A stretch of 64,000 nt of DNA from Emmonsiellopsis sp. PD_33. Its lineage: Eukaryota > Ascomycota > Eurotiomycetes > Onygenales > Ajellomycetaceae. The position numbers were made by a program, and so were the translations under genes. The first letter of the stretch is position 1; every line of letters begins with the position of its first letter. The stretch spans positions 62,001 through 126,000 of the forward strand of contig JANTQF010000032.1 of NCBI GenBank assembly GCA_032988165.1, read 5' to 3'. Below the pieces are notes generated by a model that ran no database searches, had not been told where the DNA came from, and worked only from the letters and a program-made list of their open reading frames with translations. This document shows, in pieces, positions 20,860-34,129 of the stretch.

Positions 20860-21290
20860 TGAAATCTCACCATCACAGTGGATATCTTGGCCAGAAGAAA
20901 AGAAGCTTCTGATGTTGAAATTAATAAAGAAGGTATGAAGAACACAGCATGAGGAGTTAATCAAGCAGTAGAATTAAATAGGAGATATGATTGATTCTAA
21001 AAACCAGCCAACAAAGCAGCCTAACTGTTAGGAGGTATGAATGGTAGTTCCTCTAAGCATATTACTTACATGCTAATATTTTAATGCTGATATAACACTG
21101 GCAGGTTCTTAAATACATTACTTCAGTTTGACATCATCATACAATAATGGTCAAAGCATACATCAATGGTGTGTTTGATGGTAGATACTTAAAGGAAGCA
21201 AATCTGCAGGAGAAGATATAGATGGAGCTTCTAAAGGACTATCTTTACCTATACTTAGATGATGTTTGTGATGAGAATGAGGTAGGCTCT
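20860..21290 (+). pseudogene. Possible further exons of the plus-strand gene
   Basis: Two coherent pieces follow: EISPSQWISWPEEKKLLML (near 20865-20920), whose Trp spacing faintly recalls a Myb/SANT helix, and MVKAYINGVFDGRYLKEANL then LLKDYLYLYLDDVCDENEV (21147-21280). They probably belong to the same gene as the exon at 20215, joined through introns. The Myb-like comment is weak. Confidence 0.35.
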
Positions 21291-22365
21291 ATTTTCTATT
21301 ATTTTTGATCTCTATTGACTGACTTCACAGAACTTAAAATGTGGTATATAATAGCTTTCCAATAATATTCTTTAGGTGTTTATGAAGCTTTTCTATAGTT
21401 AAGGCCAGCATGGCTTAGCAAGTAACTCACTCACATGAAAGTTCTTTAGGTACCCTAAATAGGAGCCTGCTGCCATTCTTTCTATCTTTATCATGGTCAA
21501 TTTGATGTACTTTGTGATTAGGAATCTCAGATAAACAATTAGTCAGTCTAGGGATACAGAATCAAGATTTGATAGAGCTTTAGCCTTTTATAAGGATTAG
21601 GCTTTGTGATTATATGGGATTGGATCTTTGTTACTAATATTTGTAATTAGGAAAATTCAAGGATTTAACAGCCATGTAGGAGGAAATGTGTGAGGAGTAA
21701 AGAGATATACTGAAATATATTATTTGAAAATGAGTTTAGAATCTTTCTGGATTCCAGAAGGGTAATGAGGAAACTACAGTGAATGAGATTATTACTGATC
21801 TGAATGCTGATATAGTAGAAGATCTTGATTTGTCTGAGCTAATGAATAATGAATAGAAAGGTGCAGAGTAATTAATATATCTTTATAGATTCCCTATGCT
21901 TTCTCTTATTTGCTTGGGATCTAACTCTACTTCTAAGATAATAGTGTATTAATTCTTTTACAGACTAGCTGTCTACAGCTTGGAGTCTGCCTCTATAGTT
22001 GCTAATACTCTGCTGGCAACCCCATTAGCACCCATGATGGAAGAAGTATAGACTGCCATGGTTTTTTGATGTTTGATCATCTTTATTGTGTGGAACTGTC
22101 TCTTACTGCAGTACATACTTATTACTGAGAGATCTCTTTACCCAATATTTCTCTCAGCAAGGCTGTGATGTTATTTATCAATAGCTCTCCTGTAATCTTT
22201 ATTCATACTTAATGCCTGCATTCTTGATTTCCTTACTCCTCCTTTTATCTCTTCCCTTCATCACTGCAACTGCCTGTTTCAAACAACACCTGGCACTGTT
22301 CATTTAATGGTTGTTAATCTGTCTTGGTTTTATTTTTTACTGTTTATAGATTCTATATATTATAA
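21291..22365. other. Mixed sequence, possible intron/exon patchwork
   Basis: A short plus-strand phrase near 21757-21855 reads QKGNEETVNEIITDLNADIV and looks coding. The rest is not readable. Conserved in copy 2. Confidence 0.3.
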
Positions 22366-23175
22366 ATGAATAGTACTTTTGCTGAATTGGGTAATAATAA
22401 TAATCAATGTAATCAATGTGTGATAGATGACAGTGTCAGTAAAGATAATATTATTGATAATAGGGTATAGAGTACTGCTGATGCTGTCACCAATGTTGAT
22501 GTGAATAGAGATAGAGACACACTAGCTAATATTAGTGTAGCTGATGTGAGTGGCAATAGGGATACCTCTAATAACATTGATGTAGATGGGGGCAGAGACA
22601 TACTGGCTAATATTAGTGCAACTAATATGAGTAATGATGGGGACACCTCTAATAACATTGATATGAATGAGGGTAAGAACATACTAGCCAATATTGGTGT
22701 GACCAATATGAGTGGTGATGGGGATACACTGGCTAATATTAGTATGACTGATGTAAGTGGCAATGGGGACACCTCTGACAACATTGATGTAGATGAGGAT
22801 AGGGACACACTGGCTAATATTAGTGTGGCTAATGCAAGTGATGATAGGGACACCTCCAACAATATTAATGTAGATAGGGGTAGAGACACACTCACTAACA
22901 TTGGTGTAGCTGACATTGAGTGGTGAGAGAGACACCTCCACCAAAATTGATGTAAATGGTGGTAGAGACACACTGTATAATATTAGTACATCTACTGCAA
23001 GTAGCAATGAAGATACCTCTATGAATCTTAGCACAGTTAATGCCATTGATGGCAGTGACACCTCCACTAATGTTGATATGATTGAGAATATTTGCACTGT
23101 TGACACTATTAGTGTGATTGTTGCACTGCAGACACATGTAAGGGACTAGCTGCATGTAGTGGCTCCTGCACACTC
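22366..23175 (+). pseudogene. Repeat protein with 26-residue period, copy 1
   Basis: From the ATG near 22368 the frame reads MNSTFAELGNNNNQCNQCV, a TAG, then about nine alternating 13-residue half-units of the forms GRDTLANISVADVS and GNGDTSNNIDVDG, rich in Asp, Asn, Ser and Thr. A frameshift shared by both copies at about 22916 moves the repeats to another frame, which continues with DTSMNLSTVNAI and VIVALQTHVRD. A third frame then gives YDKLLCLPKLHEHAYAT and CPTCSKK near the end of the unit. The tail is continued in copy 2 by the flank sequence after 60120. The array is probably a disordered or fibrous linker; function unknown. Minus-strand open frames of 140-186 codons across it are shadows. 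Confidence 0.6.
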
Positions 23176-23274
23176 TGAGTAGGATCATATGATAAATTAC
23201 TGTGCCTGCCAAAACTGCATGAGCATGCTTATGCTACCATGTGCCCTACATGCAGCAAAAAGATTTTATCAATG

Positions 23275-23334
23275 TTGCTTTAATCAGTATACTTTCATAT
23301 CTCATTAGAAATATAGAAGTATACTAATCAAAAG
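23275..23334. repeat. Inverted repeat at the copy 1/copy 2 joint
   Basis: Same hairpin as 1603-1661, decayed by transitions. The outer GGGTAAG extension of the left arm is missing because the sequence to the left is the end of copy 1. Confidence 0.6.
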
Positions 23335-23598
23335 AACCTTACCTCTGAATTCATTCTGAGCTGACTCTATTTCTAGGTACAAGCTATAATATATTAAGCT
23401 GAGAAACCATGTAGGAGCTAACTATCTAAGAGAGGGTTAAAATTAATAATAATAGTAGTTATTGTTGGTCATCTATCACTATCATTATATACTATTACTA
23501 TCATTATTGGTAGTTGTTGCCATTATTTGTCATTACTGTTATTATTAGTAGTTTTATAGGCACAGGCACATGTTGCACATTGCTTTGAAAGATATCAG

Positions 23599-23885
23599 AA
23601 AGCCCAGATAGCATACTATAAAGTAAGAGTAAGAAAAAGGGCTGCTCAGACAGCATGTTATGAAGTAAAGGTAAGAAAAAGACAGTATATCATAAAGTAA
23701 GAGTGAGAAAAAGAGCTGTTCAGATAGTATGCCACAAAGTGAGAGCAAGAAAAAGATAGTATGCCATGAAGTGAGAGTAAGAAAAAGAGCCACCCAAATA
23801 GCATACTATAAAGTAAGGATGAGAAAAAGGGCTACCTAGATAGCATATTATAAAGTGAGGGTAAGAAAAAGGGTCATTGAAAAGA
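23599..23885. repeat. Minisatellite, copy 2 of 1925-2215
   Basis: Same GAAAAAG-bounded units, with a slightly different order of long and short units from copy 1. Confidence 0.65.
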
Positions 23886-24803
23886 AGTAGAAAAAGTTGC
23901 AGAAAGAAATAAAGCCTACTTTTTAATAATAATAACTATTATTATTAATTATTTACTATCATCATTATGTGCTATTACTATTATTATTAGTAATTATTAC
24001 TATTATTTGCTATTACTGTCATCATTGATTATCTTATGGGTGCAGGCATGCACCCTACATTGCATTAAATCATTTTTATTGTCTATTACTACTATTATAT
24101 ACTATTGCTATCATCATTAATCATCTTATAAATACAAACATGCACTATATGTTGCATTGGATTGTCTTTATTATCTACTACTGCCATTACATGCTATTGC
24201 TGTTATTATTAGTAGTTGTTGCCATTATTTGTTATTACTATCATTATTAGTCATCTTATAAATGCAGGTATGTATCACATATTACTTTGAATCATCTTTA
24301 TTATTATCTATCAGGGCAAGGCATAAAATCCCAAGCAGCAAGATACCTAATCATTGCTCAAAAAGCTGATAACCTCAATCTTGCACCTATTATAATTTAG
24401 TGTAGAGATAACTTCAACATTAGAATCCTCTTCCTCAGTAGATAAGTTGCTAGCTCCTCAGCTCTTTTTATATTTTGAAGTTTGAGTTATAGATGAAATA
24501 GTATCACTTCTTTCATACTTAACTGTCTGTGCATGTTCCTGCTTAACTATTGCCTCACACTAATTATAAGTTATATACTAGGGTTTTTTTGAACAACCTA
24601 GCACCTATAGTCAACAGTAAACTTTTCACCCAAGAATATTTATTATTACTGTCATCATTGGCTGTTAACTACTACTATTATATGCTATTACTATTATAAT
24701 TTACAGTCAACTATTATTATCATTATTTGCCATTGCTATCATTATTAGTTATTAGCTATTATCACCTTTATTTGCCCTTGCTGCTATACACTAAATAAAG
24801 ATA

Positions 24804-25424
24804 TAGAAGTCAAGCTAACACAATCTCATGATTTCATAAATGAACTAATAACTTAATATTAATAATAACAATGTGGAGAGACAGCAGCCTAAAATTTAAA
24901 AGAGGAAATAAATTAGTAGTGAATAAGAATAAAATAGAATCTATATAGGGGGCAAGTAGCATACAGATATGTAGAGAACATTAGGATTAATAAAGATGAC
25001 TAAAGAGACTATTAAAATAATGATTGATCTTATACAATTAGTGATCATAAGTCTCAAACTCAGAGATTAACTAAGTAAATGTAGCAGGCAAAATAGAGAC
25101 AGACTATATTAGTACAGCTAATAGAGCTGTCTTATGCATCTACCCAAATAGAATCCCAAACAACTATTAAAGGTAGTAAGAAAATAGAAGGACTGAAGGC
25201 CAGGTAGGGCCTAGAAGATAGTGGAAGATGCTCATTAGAATGAGAGATAAATATAGTGATAATATAGAAGCAAGATATATATAGTGAAGAGGCAGAAGAT
25301 ATAGAATGATGAGAATAGAATGAAAAAAGAAGATTAGAGTAGAGATATCAAATTAAGTGACTCACTATATGACTAAAAGATAGTAAGTAAAACCACACTA
25401 AAATACTTAGATTTTCCTTACTAC
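24804..25424 (-). pseudogene. Small gene A, copy 2
   Basis: Counterpart of 3130-3750. It adds independent TAG/TAA codons, and the GATCC block present in gene B reads AATCCC on the plus strand here. No frame of useful length is left. Confidence 0.55.
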
Positions 25425-25463
25425 TAATAGCATTCTGTGATCTAATCTACTTCATATATATTT

Positions 25464-25870
25464 AGTAGTCAGCCATCATTGCCATTATTTGCTGTTGCTG
25501 CTATAGTTAGTAGTTATTACTATTATTTACTGTTACTATTATTATTAGCTGTTAGCTATTAGCTACTATCATTATGAGCTATTACTATTATAGTTGGTAG
25601 TCAGCTATTATCATCATTATTTATCATTGCTGTCATTATTAGTCATTAGCTATTAATCACCACCATTATGAGCTATTACTATTATAGTTGGTAGTCAGCT
25701 ATTATCATCATTATTTACTATTACTATCATTATTGGCTATTGACCATTGATCATCACCATTATGTGCTATTACTATTATAATTAATAGTTAGCTATTATT
25801 ATCATTATTTGCTGTTGCTACTATTATTTTTAATTAGCTTTTACTATCATCATCATTGCTGCCATTATTC
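25464..25870. repeat. 94-bp minisatellite, copy 2, about 4 units
   Basis: About 190 bp shorter than the array of copy 1, that is, two units fewer. Confidence 0.75.
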
Positions 25871-26253
25871 ATCATCACTCAAGTATAATATTCAATGATT
25901 AAATTATTTCTTTCTTAGAGCTAAAAGGTGTATCAGCATTAGAGAATGCTAAATACTCAAGAAGTGATGTAATATTAAGGACACCTATTGGAAGAATTCA
26001 GATTTAATAGATTTAAGCATTTAGAATAGATTCATCTTCATCATTCTAATAATATATAATTAAGAATGCTATCTCCTCATCTACATTACTAAGAGCTATT
26101 CTGCAGACTAATATAACTTTATAATTTATAATAATATGATCTTTCATATTATCAAAATTTTCCTTTAATATCATCTCACACATCCATTTCAGCTTTCTAT
26201 TAGAAGGCAGCTCTTTTAGTGGTTCTTATTTACCATTTAGAACCCTATTTGAA

Positions 26254-27060
26254 CTAGATGTCTTCAGTGCTAGTACTAGTACTATTTAACTCTGATATAC
26301 CAGCATCATCATCACTATCAGAGTTATATTGTAGGTTCTGATAGTTAGTAATAATGAAGTTATAGCTACTAACATTTTCTTTATATTCAGAAATACTCTT
26401 CATGCAGCTACTATGATCTAGAAGGTAGAAGGTTCTCATCAAGTAGAGTAAGTTATTATTTTTATGCTACTTGACTCTGACATATCAGCATTATCATTAC
26501 TATAAGAGTTATATTATAGGTTCTGGTAGTTATCAATAATAAAGTTATAACTACTAATATTCTCTTTATATTCAGAAATACTCTACATGCAGCTATCATA
26601 ATCTAGAAGGTAGAAGATTCTCATCAAGTAAAGTAAATTATTACTTCTGTGCTACTTAACTCTAACACATCAGCATCATTATTACTATTAGAGTCATATT
26701 GTAGGTTCTGATAGTTGCTAATGATGAAGTTATAATTACTGACATTCTCTTTATATTTAGAAATACTCTTCATACAGCTACTATAATCTAAAAGGTAGAA
26801 GGTTCTTATTAAGTAGAGTAAATCATCATTTCTGTGCTACTTAACTCTGATACATCAGCATTATTGTCACTATCAGAGTCATATTATAGGTCCTAGTAGT
26901 TACTAATGATAGAGTTATAGCTACTGACATTTCCTCTGTATTCAGAAATGCTCTCCATGTAGGTGCTATAACATGAAGTCTAAGAAAGTAGGTCTCTTAT
27001 ATTACTTCTCAATCTTCTGAATCTTAATAACACTATAAAAGCTACTACATCCTGCATGTT
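26254..27060 (-). pseudogene. Repeat protein with 62-residue period, copy 2, 4 units
   Basis: Units begin near 26254, 26443, 26630 and 26817. There is one 187-bp unit more than in copy 1. Only the 26254-26442 unit remains open. Confidence 0.65.
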
Positions 27061-27140
27061 AATACTATTATTAGCTGTTACTTTCATTATTAGCTATCAT
27101 CTTAATTATTTACTATTAGGGCCACTCTATTTACTCTATT

Positions 27141-30100
27141 AATTAATTAAGTGAATTTAAAGAGTAATACTTCTATAACTTACTTGTTAAATCATCATCC
27201 TCTCATACCTATCTTTTTCAGCCTCTTTTCCCATATATCTACCTGCTTTCTTGCCAAACTCATAAAGTTAGAATGGTAAATAGTATTATATTAGTTCTAA
27301 TTAATATAATGATTAATAAAGTATATCAGCTATTAATTCTACTTCAACAAGAAAAACTTTGAAATCATATAGGCACTTCAAACTACATGTTCTAAAGAGT
27401 AGAACCATCAGTTGGTCAGATACTATCTTTAATTTATTTGACTCAGAGCAGGCTCCTCAATCTCAAGTATACTAGTAATCTCATGTGGAAGTCTAGTTGA
27501 TCCTTCATAAAGCTGGAAAATATTAATAAAGATACTTATGTATATAATACTTCATAAAGAATCCTCATTATAGACCTCCCATGTATGATCTTCAACTGTA
27601 AGAATGATCTCAAGGCATTTAACTTTCTATTCATTCATAAGAGATCATTAATCTACTTCCTTCTTCTGAACTCAAACATGATTCTTATGTCAGCTCTCCT
27701 CTCTCTCTCACTTGAGACTACATCTAATCAGCTTCTATTTCAGTCTATCTTCTTTTACTGGCTCACATCTATTGATTCACCAACAGAATATTAACCTATA
27801 AAGCTGCATAACATACTCATTTACTCATAAAGAATCTGACTCTAGATAATCAACCATAATTTCAGAGCTCTTCATGCTATCATATTTCTTTCACATTTCT
27901 CATATAAATACTATAAATGCCTTCTGAAGACCATCTAACTGTAGTTGCTAATATAGACTTCTAAAGTGTATTTTATCTCATGGAAGGCCCCCCCTCTTTG
28001 CTTCCTTATACTTATAGGCTACTAGATTAAGAGCTGTACTGGGCTTGCTGACCTTAGCATTAATAGAAGTATTAAGTTTGCTTGGAGAACTAGCTATTTG
28101 CATGTAGGCCTTAATGCTGTGCTGAAGAGTCTAGCAGTTAACTCAATATATAATATATCTAATAATTTGGATTTCAAATTCATTATGCTCATTACACTTA
28201 TTTGTTCAACTAAATGACTCCTTCACTAAATATTTATAAGTACTCTTCAAGCTACTTGTGTTCACATCATTAGTAGTTCTCATTAATCAAATAAAATCAA
28301 CATAGTGTTGAATAACATAAAACTTTGGGAAGTTAAAGTGGCTATTCTTTCAGTATTTACTGAAGACATACTTTAACTTATCAATTTAATATAGTATAGT
28401 TTTCATGTACTTCAGAGTTTCATTATCATAAGATTAGTAGTTAGTAAGCATCTAAAAGTTCATAATTACTCATAAGAAAAGAATTATGACATCTGCCTTC
28501 AGACCTTTAATTAAGGGTGTAATGGCAGAGATCAGCTATTACATCAGAGCCTCTTATTTAATCTCAGTTCATTACTTAATCTCACTGAAGTTCTTTTGGA
28601 ATATCTTTAGCTTAGTAAATCTGAGAATCAGCTTTAACTGCTCATTTAGTTACTTTATATCACTCAAATCCTCTATTAACACAGTCATTATAGAATCAGT
28701 CTATCTTCTCTTATAAATAATATTCTTCAGATACTATCTACATCAGGTCAGCAGATAATCAAGCAACTCTTTAAGCAACTAATATAGAAGATTAAGCATC
28801 ATTATCATATGAATATTAGTGAATTTATAGCTCTAGGCAAAGTTAGGTACAGGGTGAATACTCATATCAGCATTAATTTCATCTCTTTTCAGTTGTTAAA
28901 TGATATTTTTCATATATTCATATATTTATAATGACCATCTAGTTTATAGATTCTCACATTCTTTAAGAGGGACCTAGTATATCATACAGTGTAGGCTACT
29001 CTTAACTTCTATAAGAATGATCTGTTCTTCATAGTCAGTCATCAATTTAGTAATAATAAGAAAACACTTTCAGTAGCATTCATCAGTATAAAGAATAATA
29101 GTATTATTAATCAAAAGTTTTTCAATGGCTTGTGAAGCTATCAGCTTTATTTCCAATGCATTACTTAAGGCTCTTTAGGATGACTCACATTCAAAAATCT
29201 ATTTTATAACTATATGATAGATAGTTGCTTTCATATTCTAATCCTCCTTCATTTTGATAATAGGTAGAAACCCAATCAGGATTAAACTAGAGATATCTTA
29301 TTTTTATCACACATAACTGTTTAGATTCCCAATTATCATATAAATTGACTAGGTAGATAAATCACCATGATATTAGGTTAGAATCATCTTATCAACAGCA
29401 ATAAGTAATAGTATAACTATAGCCTCATTCTTAAGTTTCTTCTGGGTGTTCCATCACCAATCCACAGTGTGTATCTCAGTGTATACTCAATGATTCTTTT
29501 GGTTGAATACTCATATAGATGTATAGGTAAGATGTTCCTTGAAAGCTTCATATTCAAGTAGAAAGAAGATAACAGATAGAATATTCTAATAGTAGAACTA
29601 ATATTTATTAGTAGAATTATTATTAATTATACTATTTACTACTATAGTTTCTACTCTCTAATTCCTTATTAATATTCTCTATTTAATAGCATCAAGCTTG
29701 CATTGCTATTCATTCACACTACTAAAGCTTAACTAGTCACTCCAAGTTTTCAATATAGAGGTTTTGAACTAGGTAGTTACATCTCTCTTTATCATCTAGT
29801 TGTCATTGAAATACATTGCCAAGTTAAAGTCTTATTTATTTTTAAAGGAATAGAAGATGTTATTTCATATTCATTCATTTAGAGGTGAAGGTAGATCTAA
29901 TATCATTGCTAGTGATACCCCAGCTAAGTATTCTAACTCTTACTCATAGGTGACCATCTATACTGTAGTTACACTGAGGTGGCCCTCCTATACTAAGAAT
30001 AATGATATGATAACTGTAAATTTAGATGATCATAACTCTGCCTGCACATTTAAAAGCTCTACTAGAAACTTAAAATTCATTAATATAGTCATATCATCAT

Positions 30101-30151
30101 CTCCATTGATTTATAGTACATCATCAGAAGGGTTGAAGTCAACTGGCAATT
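27141..30151 (-). pseudogene. Plavaka-type transposase remnant, copy 2
   Basis: Motifs sit at the expected positions: AVDK near 29390, HFNFPKF near 28340 and the DYEEQ block near 29035. The second catalytic motif reads TDE here (about 29077-29088), whereas copy 1 reads VNK. Both differ from the family's ADG only by transitions, so the two copies lost the site independently. Stops are denser than in copy 1. Confidence 0.75.
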
Positions 30152-30509
30152 AATATTAATTATTACCTAACATCAAATAACAGTTTAAACTCATTTTGCA
30201 TATAGACAGCTCTATTATCTTCCTGTGTTCCTCCTTTCTGAACATTATTTATAATAGATTTCAAGTTGATCCAGATGCATTTTCTGCAGCAATGAAACTC
30301 ATATTAATCAAGTTCACTTAGATTTGATGTTATAAACCTGCAACCATCATGAGGATATAAGTGTCTGTCAGCAGTTTATTTTTTGTGTGTCATATTTATG
30401 ATCTAAAGTAATCTCTGTGTGTATAGAAAAATTAACATGAAATAGCTAATGAAACTTTAAATCATAACATCCAGTAAGTAGTAACTAATAATCTTTACTA
30501 GTATGAATA

Positions 30510-30955
30510 TTATGAATCATATGGTGCTAATCAACCACTAAATTTGCAATCATGAACATTAGATCACTAAATTTATGAGTCATATAGTGCCAATCAACCA
30601 CTAAATTTGCAACTGTAAACATTGAATTATCAATTTTGCAAGTCATGTGGTGTCAACTAACCACTAAATTTGCAACTGCAAACATTGAATAGCTAAATTT
30701 GCAAGTCATGTGATGCCAACCAACTGCTAAATTTACAATCATAAATGTTGGATCATTAATTTTGCAAGTCATGTAGTGCTAATTAATCACTAAATTTACA
30801 ACTATAAACATTGAATAGCTAAATTTGCAAGTTACATGGTGCCAACCAACCATCAAATTTGCAACTGTAAATGTTGAACCACTAATTTTGCAAGTCATAT
30901 GATGCTAATCAACCATAAATGTTAGATCACTAAATTTGTGAGTCATCAATCAATC
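30510..30955. repeat. 63-bp minisatellite, copy 2
   Basis: About seven units, the last shortened. The array is 48 bp longer than in copy 1, so at least one duplication and one partial loss separate them. Confidence 0.7.
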
Positions 30956-31108
30956 ATGAAGGTTCTTGGACCACTAACATTGCAAATCATATTAGGCTGT
31001 GAATATTAGCCAGGGTAGAGTGCTATAGAAGCATATAACTTAGAGTGAAGTATTTAAAGGACAATTTAAAGGCAAGATGACTGTTATTATTACTTCACAG
31101 CTACTAAA

Positions 31109-32997
31109 TATAAAATTTAACTTAAATTAATTTCCAACTCTATTTATTAACATCATGCTAGAGTTATTATATTCTTTCTCTGCTGCTTCTCCCATGCCAA
31201 TCAATCAGCTAACTCATATGATACTTGCATAGTGATTTTATTAAACTTCAGCTACAAGTTCTAATAGTAAAGAATTCCTACTTTAACCTTCACATCTTCA
31301 CATACTATTTAGTAGCAGTAAGTCTTGTTATTTTTCTGACCTATTTAAGTAATTTAGTCTGTAGCCTATTCTTCATCAGTTTGCAGCCATTTAGGGGTTA
31401 ATAGAATCAGATGGCAGGCTCTGACAAGTATGAATCTCTAAATGAGAATTTTTGGAGTGATAATAATAATAAGTAGGGTTTTCCCATTATAGTAATTATA
31501 TGGTTTCTAATTGAAGTTGAATACATCAATTAGATCTTGTCTGTTTAAGGCTATTACATACCCATATAGTGCTGTAATAGGATAATTAAGTCCCTTAAGG
31601 TGCTAGAATCCAGTTAGCTCATACTGTTGTACCATGTAAATTCATAAGGGATAAGTAAATATACCTCTTTCAAAATGGTAATAATAGTAGGTTTAGGGAT
31701 AATTATCACTAATTTCTCAGCACAGTTAGTATAGTCTTAAGATATTGCCAGATCAGCCAGTAGCTTTTCAATGAACTTCACCTTCACCCCCTTGATAAGA
31801 TTCATAATAAAGAGGGAGTAGGGCATTAGAGATAAAGAAGTATTCTTTTTTAATTAAGATTTCTATATACTTTTATCATTCTTATCTTTCTTCACATTGA
31901 GTTTCTTATTAGTGAAATGAAACTCAGGCTAGCTATCATCAAAATCATTCTCATTCTTCTCATCTGAGTAACCCTCCTCATTCTTCTTATTTAAATCATC
32001 CAAGTCATTTAAGTTCTCATTCTTATTGGTATTCACATCCTTAGGGTTATTATTATTTTAGCATTTAACATTATTTTGGGATTTAACATTATTTTAGGAT
32101 TCAACATTATTTTAGGATTCAATGTTGTTTTAGGATTCAACATTATTTTAGAATCAAATAATATCTATAGCTCTAGGAAAAATTACTAGCATATAAGCAC
32201 AATGAGAATTTTTGAAGAATGTAAATATACATAGAGTTGGTTCTGAATCCTTTCTATCTCTTCATAACCACAAGTTATAGGTATTCATAAAGGCTGCCTT
32301 GGTAGCTGCAATGGCTTCAGCCTCTATTCTCTTTATAGCTTCTTTTTAAGCATCAGTTAATTTAATCATGATATCATAGTCCTCATGTGGAGGAAGATTA
32401 ATAATATTCTTGCCAAACTATTTGTAATTAATGTCTCACTGAATTATGATGTATTTGAGAATCCATACAAATAGAAGGGTAAATCCCCTTAGTTGGGCCT
32501 CAGATGCTTCTATCATACTATAAGTCTTCATGCAGTTGCCTAGTGTAGTAGAGGTATTCTAGCTGAGCTTTTTAAACTCCTTCTGACAGGTCTGATGCAG
32601 TATGTCCAATTTCAACTAATAATTAGTTTCCAGAAGGCCCATCTAATGCTGTAAGTTATAAGAGTCTTTCTTAAATGGAGTTTCAGATATCAATCAGACA
32701 TTAGGATTAATTAGTAGCAGTTTGACATCATCACAGAGTTTCTTCTTTATTCCATTTAGAATGAAATAAAAATTACAGATAGTTATACTGTTCTTACTTT
32801 TCTCCAGATGAGATTCATCACAGATTAGTAGTTCTTAGTTTCATGCAGACATTGACATTAGAGTTTGACACATACAGTTTATCATGTATGGTGTTATCAG
32901 CACCATACAGTCATTAAGCTTAGTATGGGGCATAAGGTCTTTAGAGATAGATGAAAGCAGATACATCTTAGCACTTGAACCACACTTCTTAAACCTT
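31109..32997 (-). pseudogene. Large acidic accessory gene, copy 2, 3' part
   Basis: Matches 9390-11278. The gene is cut at 32997 by the 15.1-kb insertion, and its 5' part resumes at 48101. The 18-bp array near 32055-32160 has its own transitions (TTATTTTAGGATTCAAC). Confidence 0.55.
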
Positions 32998-33022
32998 ATC
33001 AGTAAAATATTTATTTAGCTTA
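32998..33022 (+). repeat. Left terminal inverted repeat
   Basis: ATCAGTAA is perfectly inverted at the right end. A T-rich stretch and TAGCT/AAGCT extend the match imperfectly to about 22 bp. Confidence 0.65.
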
Positions 33023-34120
33023 GAAACCTTTGGCCTGGACTTACTGACATTACTGACTATATTATCTTAATTATGTGGGGTGTGCACCAGGTTAGCTCTT
33101 ATTCAGCCTCTAGTGTATTTAGCTCACTAGGATCTAAAATATGCCACACATGTTACCTCAGTCTGAGTAGCTATTCTCTGCACTAGCTCTGCTTTAGCCT
33201 GCCTTACATGAGTACTTCAGCCTGGAGGGCATGCTCTACATCAGCTCAGATTCTACTCAGTGCATTAATTATATACTATGCATGCTTAGATTTTAAGCAA
33301 TCATGCTCAAAGCCAGCTCAGGGCTGCTCAGCACACCTAGTTGTTGCTCACTAAGTTAGTTATAGTTATTTGCTTGCTCTGTGCTTATATTTGATGATAT
33401 GTCTAGAGACTCCAGACTGACTACTCTCAGCTTAAGCTGAGGTCTCTCTTCAGTAGTCACATAACTTGTAGTCACCAGAGTGGCATATCATAAGATCAGC
33501 TGATGGTTTATTTAGTCAACCCAGAGCTGCACATAACCTTATTAGTAGTTAGTTTATTCAGCTGATCCTCTGATTACTCTATTCTACACTTCTTCCTCAT
33601 TTACTATTATAAACCTATTTACTCTATCTTAACTGTCAGTAAGTGCTATCCTCCTATATTCTTACTCTAAGCTGCACATTGCCAATCTGCCACCTCTGCC
33701 ATGGAATTCTAAAAAGATTTCACAACTAATGAGGAGTGATTCCAGTATAACACCTTTAACAGCATAAGACATACTAATATGTAAGGTAGTACAGTTTATA
33801 TATGCATATCTGAGTCTTCTCTAATACCACTGGTTACTAACAAGCATATAGAACACAGCTGTAACCTTAATTGCAGAGCTTATACAATTAAATAGTAAAT
33901 TCTCCTCTACTACTATTAGTTTACTAAGCTGAATATCATGCTTGCATTTACATTACATCATCAAGCATAATACATCCAGTTGCTGGAAAACACCATTGAT
34001 CAGTATAAGTATATATTAATTGTCTTTAACCCCTAGTAACTCTTGCAATCACTAACTAAGAATTCAGAACAACACCTTGAATATAATAAACTCTTTCCAA
34101 AGCCATATGATTCACATCCC
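33023..34120. other. Left subterminal region of the insertion
   Basis: Rich in GCTCAG/CTCAG/AGCTCA words between 33080 and 33560, plus the first perfect 16-bp palindrome at 33426. No gene recognised. Such subterminal word enrichment is typical of transposase-binding zones in large DNA transposons (inference). Confidence 0.4.
33426..33441. repeat. 16-bp palindrome, perfect copy
   Basis: CTCAGCTTAAGCTGAG, identical to its own reverse complement. Confidence 0.85.
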
Positions 34121-34129
34121 AAGTCCCCA

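Larger units (their letters stand above)
1602..23274. mobile_element. 21.7-kb repeated unit, copy 1
   Basis: This block is repeated in tandem at 23275-60120 once the nested insertion 32998-48100 is removed. Anchors: CTGAGCTGACTC at 1682 and 23356, the transposase HFNF region at 6660 and 28331, the ACCATG gene start at 14145 and 50990, and the AATGT end at 23271 and 60116. Divergence is almost entirely transitional. The left half reads on the minus strand and carries a Plavaka-type transposase; the right half reads mainly on the plus strand. I see no convincing terminal inverted repeats at the outer limits, so this may be a tandem duplication of part of a larger element and not two complete transposons. 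Confidence 0.85.
23275..32997. mobile_element. 21.7-kb unit, copy 2, left part
   Basis: Begins TTGCTTTAATCAGTATAC (23274) directly after the CAATG end of copy 1. It matches 1602-11278 with offsets of 21671-21719 that shift only at minisatellites. By eye it carries more TA and fewer CA/TG than copy 1, so it seems more decayed. It is interrupted at 32997/32998. Confidence 0.85.

Noticed and set aside
22413..22973. Long minus-strand open frame (186 codons) across the 78-bp repeats
   Set aside because: The period is a multiple of three, so several frames on both strands stay open. The plus-strand frame has the ATG start and regular Asp/Asn/Ser units, and the minus-strand one is a Leu/Ser-rich shadow. 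The same holds for 22684-23106, 59213-59951 and 18755-19210 plus.
1602..23274. Giant Starship-type element or Maverick/Polinton
   Set aside because: I saw no tyrosine-recombinase (DUF3435-like) motifs near either end, and no family-B DNA polymerase, integrase or capsid-like frame. The readable transposase is of Plavaka type.
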